A DNA stretch of 64,000 bases from Lumnitzera littorea (lineage: Eukaryota; Streptophyta; Magnoliopsida; Myrtales; Combretaceae): the NCBI GenBank assembly GCA_024138015.1, contig JAMXBB010000001.1, positions 135,865,188 to 135,929,187 on the forward strand, read 5' to 3'. A program made the position numbers and the translations under genes. Position 1 is the stretch's first letter; every line of letters starts with the position of its first letter. Below are positions 60,901 through 64,000 of the stretch, in pieces. The notes under the pieces were generated by a model. It had not been told where the DNA came from and ran no database searches. It worked only from the letters and a program-made list of their open reading frames with translations.

Positions 60901-62629
60901 CTTGTCTACCTGAGATGGTATGTCAATAGCCCTTAGGATTGGGTATGGGCCATGGTTTCGACTTACTTCAAATGCTTGCTCAAAACACCTTCGACTATGG
61001 TTATTCTCTATTCAAGGGCTTCAAATAACTTGGTTTTGACAACAAGTGATTATGGGCTTCAAGTTGGGCCAAATGACTTAAAAAGCAATTTTTCAAAGCT
61101 TGCAAGAATCCTTTCTTATTAGTAACACTACATTTTGTTTTTTTAATAAAAAATCAAGTTTTTAATTTTGAAAACCATTCTTTCTCTTTTTTTTTTTTTT
61201 TGGAAACTTTTATTGAAAAAAAAATCGATGTTAATTTTATGTTACAGAAGCCTAATGTTGATATCAATGAATCTAAACTTAAGAAACAATTGGAAACATT
61301 AGGACTGACGATTGATGATAGAAGATGATTAAATTACAAGGATGATATAGAGAAACGAAAATTATTTTACAATGAGAGACTCATTAAAAGATGACATAAG
61401 GGTGATGACTTATAGAGAAAGCTCTATTGGTAACATGACAACTTAATAGATAAACACGAAAAACGGGAGCTTAGACATTTACAATATTGATGACTTTGAG
61501 ATGGGAAATAATTTACAATGAGAATTTGATGGTTAAATCTTTTTTGTCTTTTTGATTTTTTTATTTTTATTTTGTTAGTTCCTAACATTGTGGTGCATGT
61601 GGGGCATTGCAATAGAAATTAACTAAGTAAAAAATTATCATGAAACTGTTTTTTTTTTTCATCATAAAATATCTTTTGAAATTTCCTCTTTTTTAAAAAA
61701 TTTGTTGGAAAGTCTTTTAAAAAAATGATAGTTCCATAATAATCTTTATCATAATTAATTTCCATAATTACATGCCAAAAAAGAAAATTTATAAGTTAAT
61801 GATGAATTTTTTTCTTTCTTCTTCTTTTTTTAACATCATCACACTATGGTACAGGAGGAACACTAATGATTTTGTGCCCATTACTTATGAAATAAAACAA
61901 AATCTACAAGACTTACATGTATTACAAAAGATAGCATATATAATAGATGTGATTCAATATGCTATAAACGTGTGTAATGCAATGGAGTTGGTCATTAATA
62001 AACTATAAGAATAGGATTATTATAACCTGCGGTCAAAGAGCACTCTTATATATAAGTGGATCCAAAATAAAATTTTAAAAAATAACGAAGCTCACGAACA
62101 CTTATATATATGGGTAGCAATTTTTAAATTTCTCCTTAAATTTTGCCAAACTGACCACAGATTAATTAGACTTCTATAATTTAAAAAATAATTACCCTCT
62201 TTTCTAAAAAGAATGATGCAGGAAGGTAAGGTCTATGGATCTTAGGCTTTCTAGCTTCAAGGATTTTCGGAGAAAGCCTAGTGGACTATATCGAAGCTTG
62301 AGTCGGCTTATCTATTACCATCAAGTAGGGATAAAGACCCTAACGACCTGAGGGTTACACAATAGTGGCTTATCCTAAATTCTTAAGGTAGCTCAGGTCT
62401 AACCACATTTAAACATGCAAATGGTTATTAAAATAACCACCCCCCCAAATCCCCAATACGGACACATTGGGAAGAGTTTTTTTCTTTAAGACTTGCATCA
62501 CTAAAAACTAGTCAGTACAACTATAATACAATAAAATAAAAATAATGCAAAAATCCCATCAATTAATTTTTAATATTTACATGGCTAGTCTACTAGGTTT
62601 TCCCAATGAAGTTGCCAATTCTATCGAGC
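60901..62629 (-). other. 5' internal region of the Tat/Ogre-like element, no domains seen
   Basis: AT-rich, with T-runs (60839-60849, 61187-61201). The plus frame 61772-62008 and minus frame 61424-61612 are unremarkable. A primer site of tRNA-Met or tRNA-Arg type was looked for between 62100 and 62630 and not found, so the 5' LTR/internal border is unresolved. Confidence 0.4.
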
Positions 62630-64000
62630 CTTATTTTGTTTTCTTTAATTTAATCTATATTAAGCTTAGCTTGTTTAATATAAATTACTCAACATTGAAA
62701 AAAATTTGGAATTGCCAACTAGTTAAACTGGTAAAAAATGAAATTAGGGTTTTCGGGTAGGAATAACTTAATTTGGCCACTAGTTTGTGTGTTTTCTAAA
62801 AAAATAATTTTTAGAAAAGTAACTAGAAAAACTAAGTTCAGGGGCTAACCTATTAAAACTAAGTTACCATGTAAAAATTAAAAAAACAATCAATTAATGG
62901 GCTTTATTTTTATATATTTTTAAAAAATACTAAGATATGTAAAGATATACAGAATATAAATAAAATGAAAATTTTATTACAAATTTCAAGGAAAAGAAGA
63001 AAAAAATTTATTTTCATAAGTTGTCCTGAAAGTGTCTATGTACTTGTTAGTTGGATCAACCTAACGTGGTTCTTTTTTTTTATAAAATATTTAGTGAGTG
63101 GATTTTTTTTTTTTTTACTTTTAAAAATTGAGTCAGATTTACATTTATTTTACCATTTATTATTTTTTCTTTAAAAAAAAACCTAAAAAATCTATTTTCA
63201 TGAATCTATTTTAAAAAACCTAATTAACTAAATCTTTTTAAAAATCTCGGTTAAGATTTTTTTTATTAAGAAAATTGTGTTATAAAAATATCTTTTTAAA
63301 TCCTATATGTAAGATATACTAGATACCTATCTTTTCTATGTCCCATATGCAAGATATGTTAAGATATGTATCTTTTCTAAATCTCATATGCAAGATCATA
63401 TGCAAGATACATTAAAATATGTATCTTTTCTAAATCCAATATACAAGATACATATCTTCTCTGAAGGTATAGATCTTGGATAAAAAGATACACGATTTTT
63501 TTTTTTAAAATGCAATTCACAGTCAAAAAAATGCAATCTAACTAAATTTATTAAAAATTGAAAATTATATAAGAAATTATATCAAAGAATATGACGATTA
63601 TCAAAAAATATAAAAACTTACACTAAAACAAAAAAGATTAGTAAAAATAATTAACTAAATAAAATAAAATAATCAAAATAATAATAATTTTATTACCTTA
63701 ATGGGTCAAGTCGCGTGTAATCAATGTATTTGTGTTGATTGTGTCGTGATTGTTGATGTGTGCTGTAAATTATCTTGTAATTATTATGCTTGGATAGTGG
63801 ACAATGCATAGCGGTAAGTGCTCGTGTGTTGTTGATTAACATATCGTAGATGTGTTTTGCATATGTTAATGTGAGGTCATGTGTACGAGTTTAGTAAGTG
63901 ATCGAGTGTTTATGTAACCGAGTGCTTGGTGTATGAGGGTACTGTGAGTGACAAGTGTCAAGTGATGGTGTGTGTAGCTTGCTCATGTGTCAAGGTGAGT
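62630..64000 (-). mobile_element. 5' LTR of the Tat/Ogre-like element, runs off the right edge
   Basis: Uninterrupted counterpart of 47436-48278 plus 55327 to about 55860. The former insertion point lies near 63476 (TATAGATCTTGGATAAAAAG), where GATCT occurs once, as expected for an empty target. From about 63710 it enters the GT-rich part. The remaining LTR should lie beyond the window. Confidence 0.75.

Noticed and set aside
62545..62760. 71-codon plus-strand frame near the right edge
   Set aside because: Overlaps the LTR boundary region shared with 47436 onward and is not maintained in the other copy.
1..64000. tRNA, rRNA or small nucleolar RNA genes
   Set aside because: No cloverleaf-like or rRNA-like segment was recognised by eye. 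The tRNA-Met matches found are 12-13-nt retroelement primer sites only.

Overview
The window is eukaryotic nuclear DNA from a flowering plant, most likely a eudicot. The evidence is intron-containing genes with GT-AG borders, very AT-rich spacers, plant-type LTR retrotransposons with initiator-tRNA-Met primer sites, a plant L1 LINE, and relics of an endogenous plant pararetrovirus. The species cannot be named from the sequence. No tRNA or rRNA gene, CRISPR array or bacterial-style operon was seen.

Host genes. Only two are convincing. (1) The 5' half of a TAF4-type TFIID subunit lies on the minus strand (684-3783, six coding exons, 548 codons, RST domain). It continues past the left edge. (2) A complete four-exon Mpv17/PMP22-family membrane protein lies on the plus strand (23012-27655, 265 residues). 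They diverge across about 19 kb of spacer.

Spacer 3.8-22.9 kb. About 6.6-16.0 kb is a scrambled cluster of decayed caulimovirid (endogenous pararetrovirus) pieces on both strands. Two roughly 1.6-kb promoter/leader copies form a large inverted repeat whose TATA boxes point outward. Between them are movement-protein, zinc-knuckle, protease, RNase H and downstream-ORF relics, broken by stops, deletions and inversions. A roughly 750-bp direct repeat starting in a (TA)n tract occurs outside the cluster on both sides (4509 and 15975). A short Helitron-like element and a possible MITE follow.

Region 28.5-36.4 kb. A full-length but dead L1 LINE (minus strand) is bracketed by a 17-bp target-site duplication. 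A 1.36-kb solo LTR split it later.

Region 36.4-47.4 kb. This holds a 181-bp tandem repeat, a MITE-like element, a decayed Ty3/gypsy chromovirus with both LTRs (39.1-44.5 kb), and unassigned AT-rich DNA.

Region 47.4-64.0 kb. This is a large minus-strand LTR element of Tat/Ogre-like or LARD type. A gag fragment is the only coding piece recognised. It has three consecutive tandem-repeat arrays, a polypurine tract and a TGTAGACACC LTR start. Its 3' LTR was hit by a 7.05-kb gypsy element (TSD GATCT), which was then hit by a 1.3-kb solo LTR (TSD ATAAT), giving a three-level nest. The 5' LTR runs off the right edge.

No new host biochemical system was found. The most unusual part is the outward-facing, inverted pararetrovirus locus between the two host genes.
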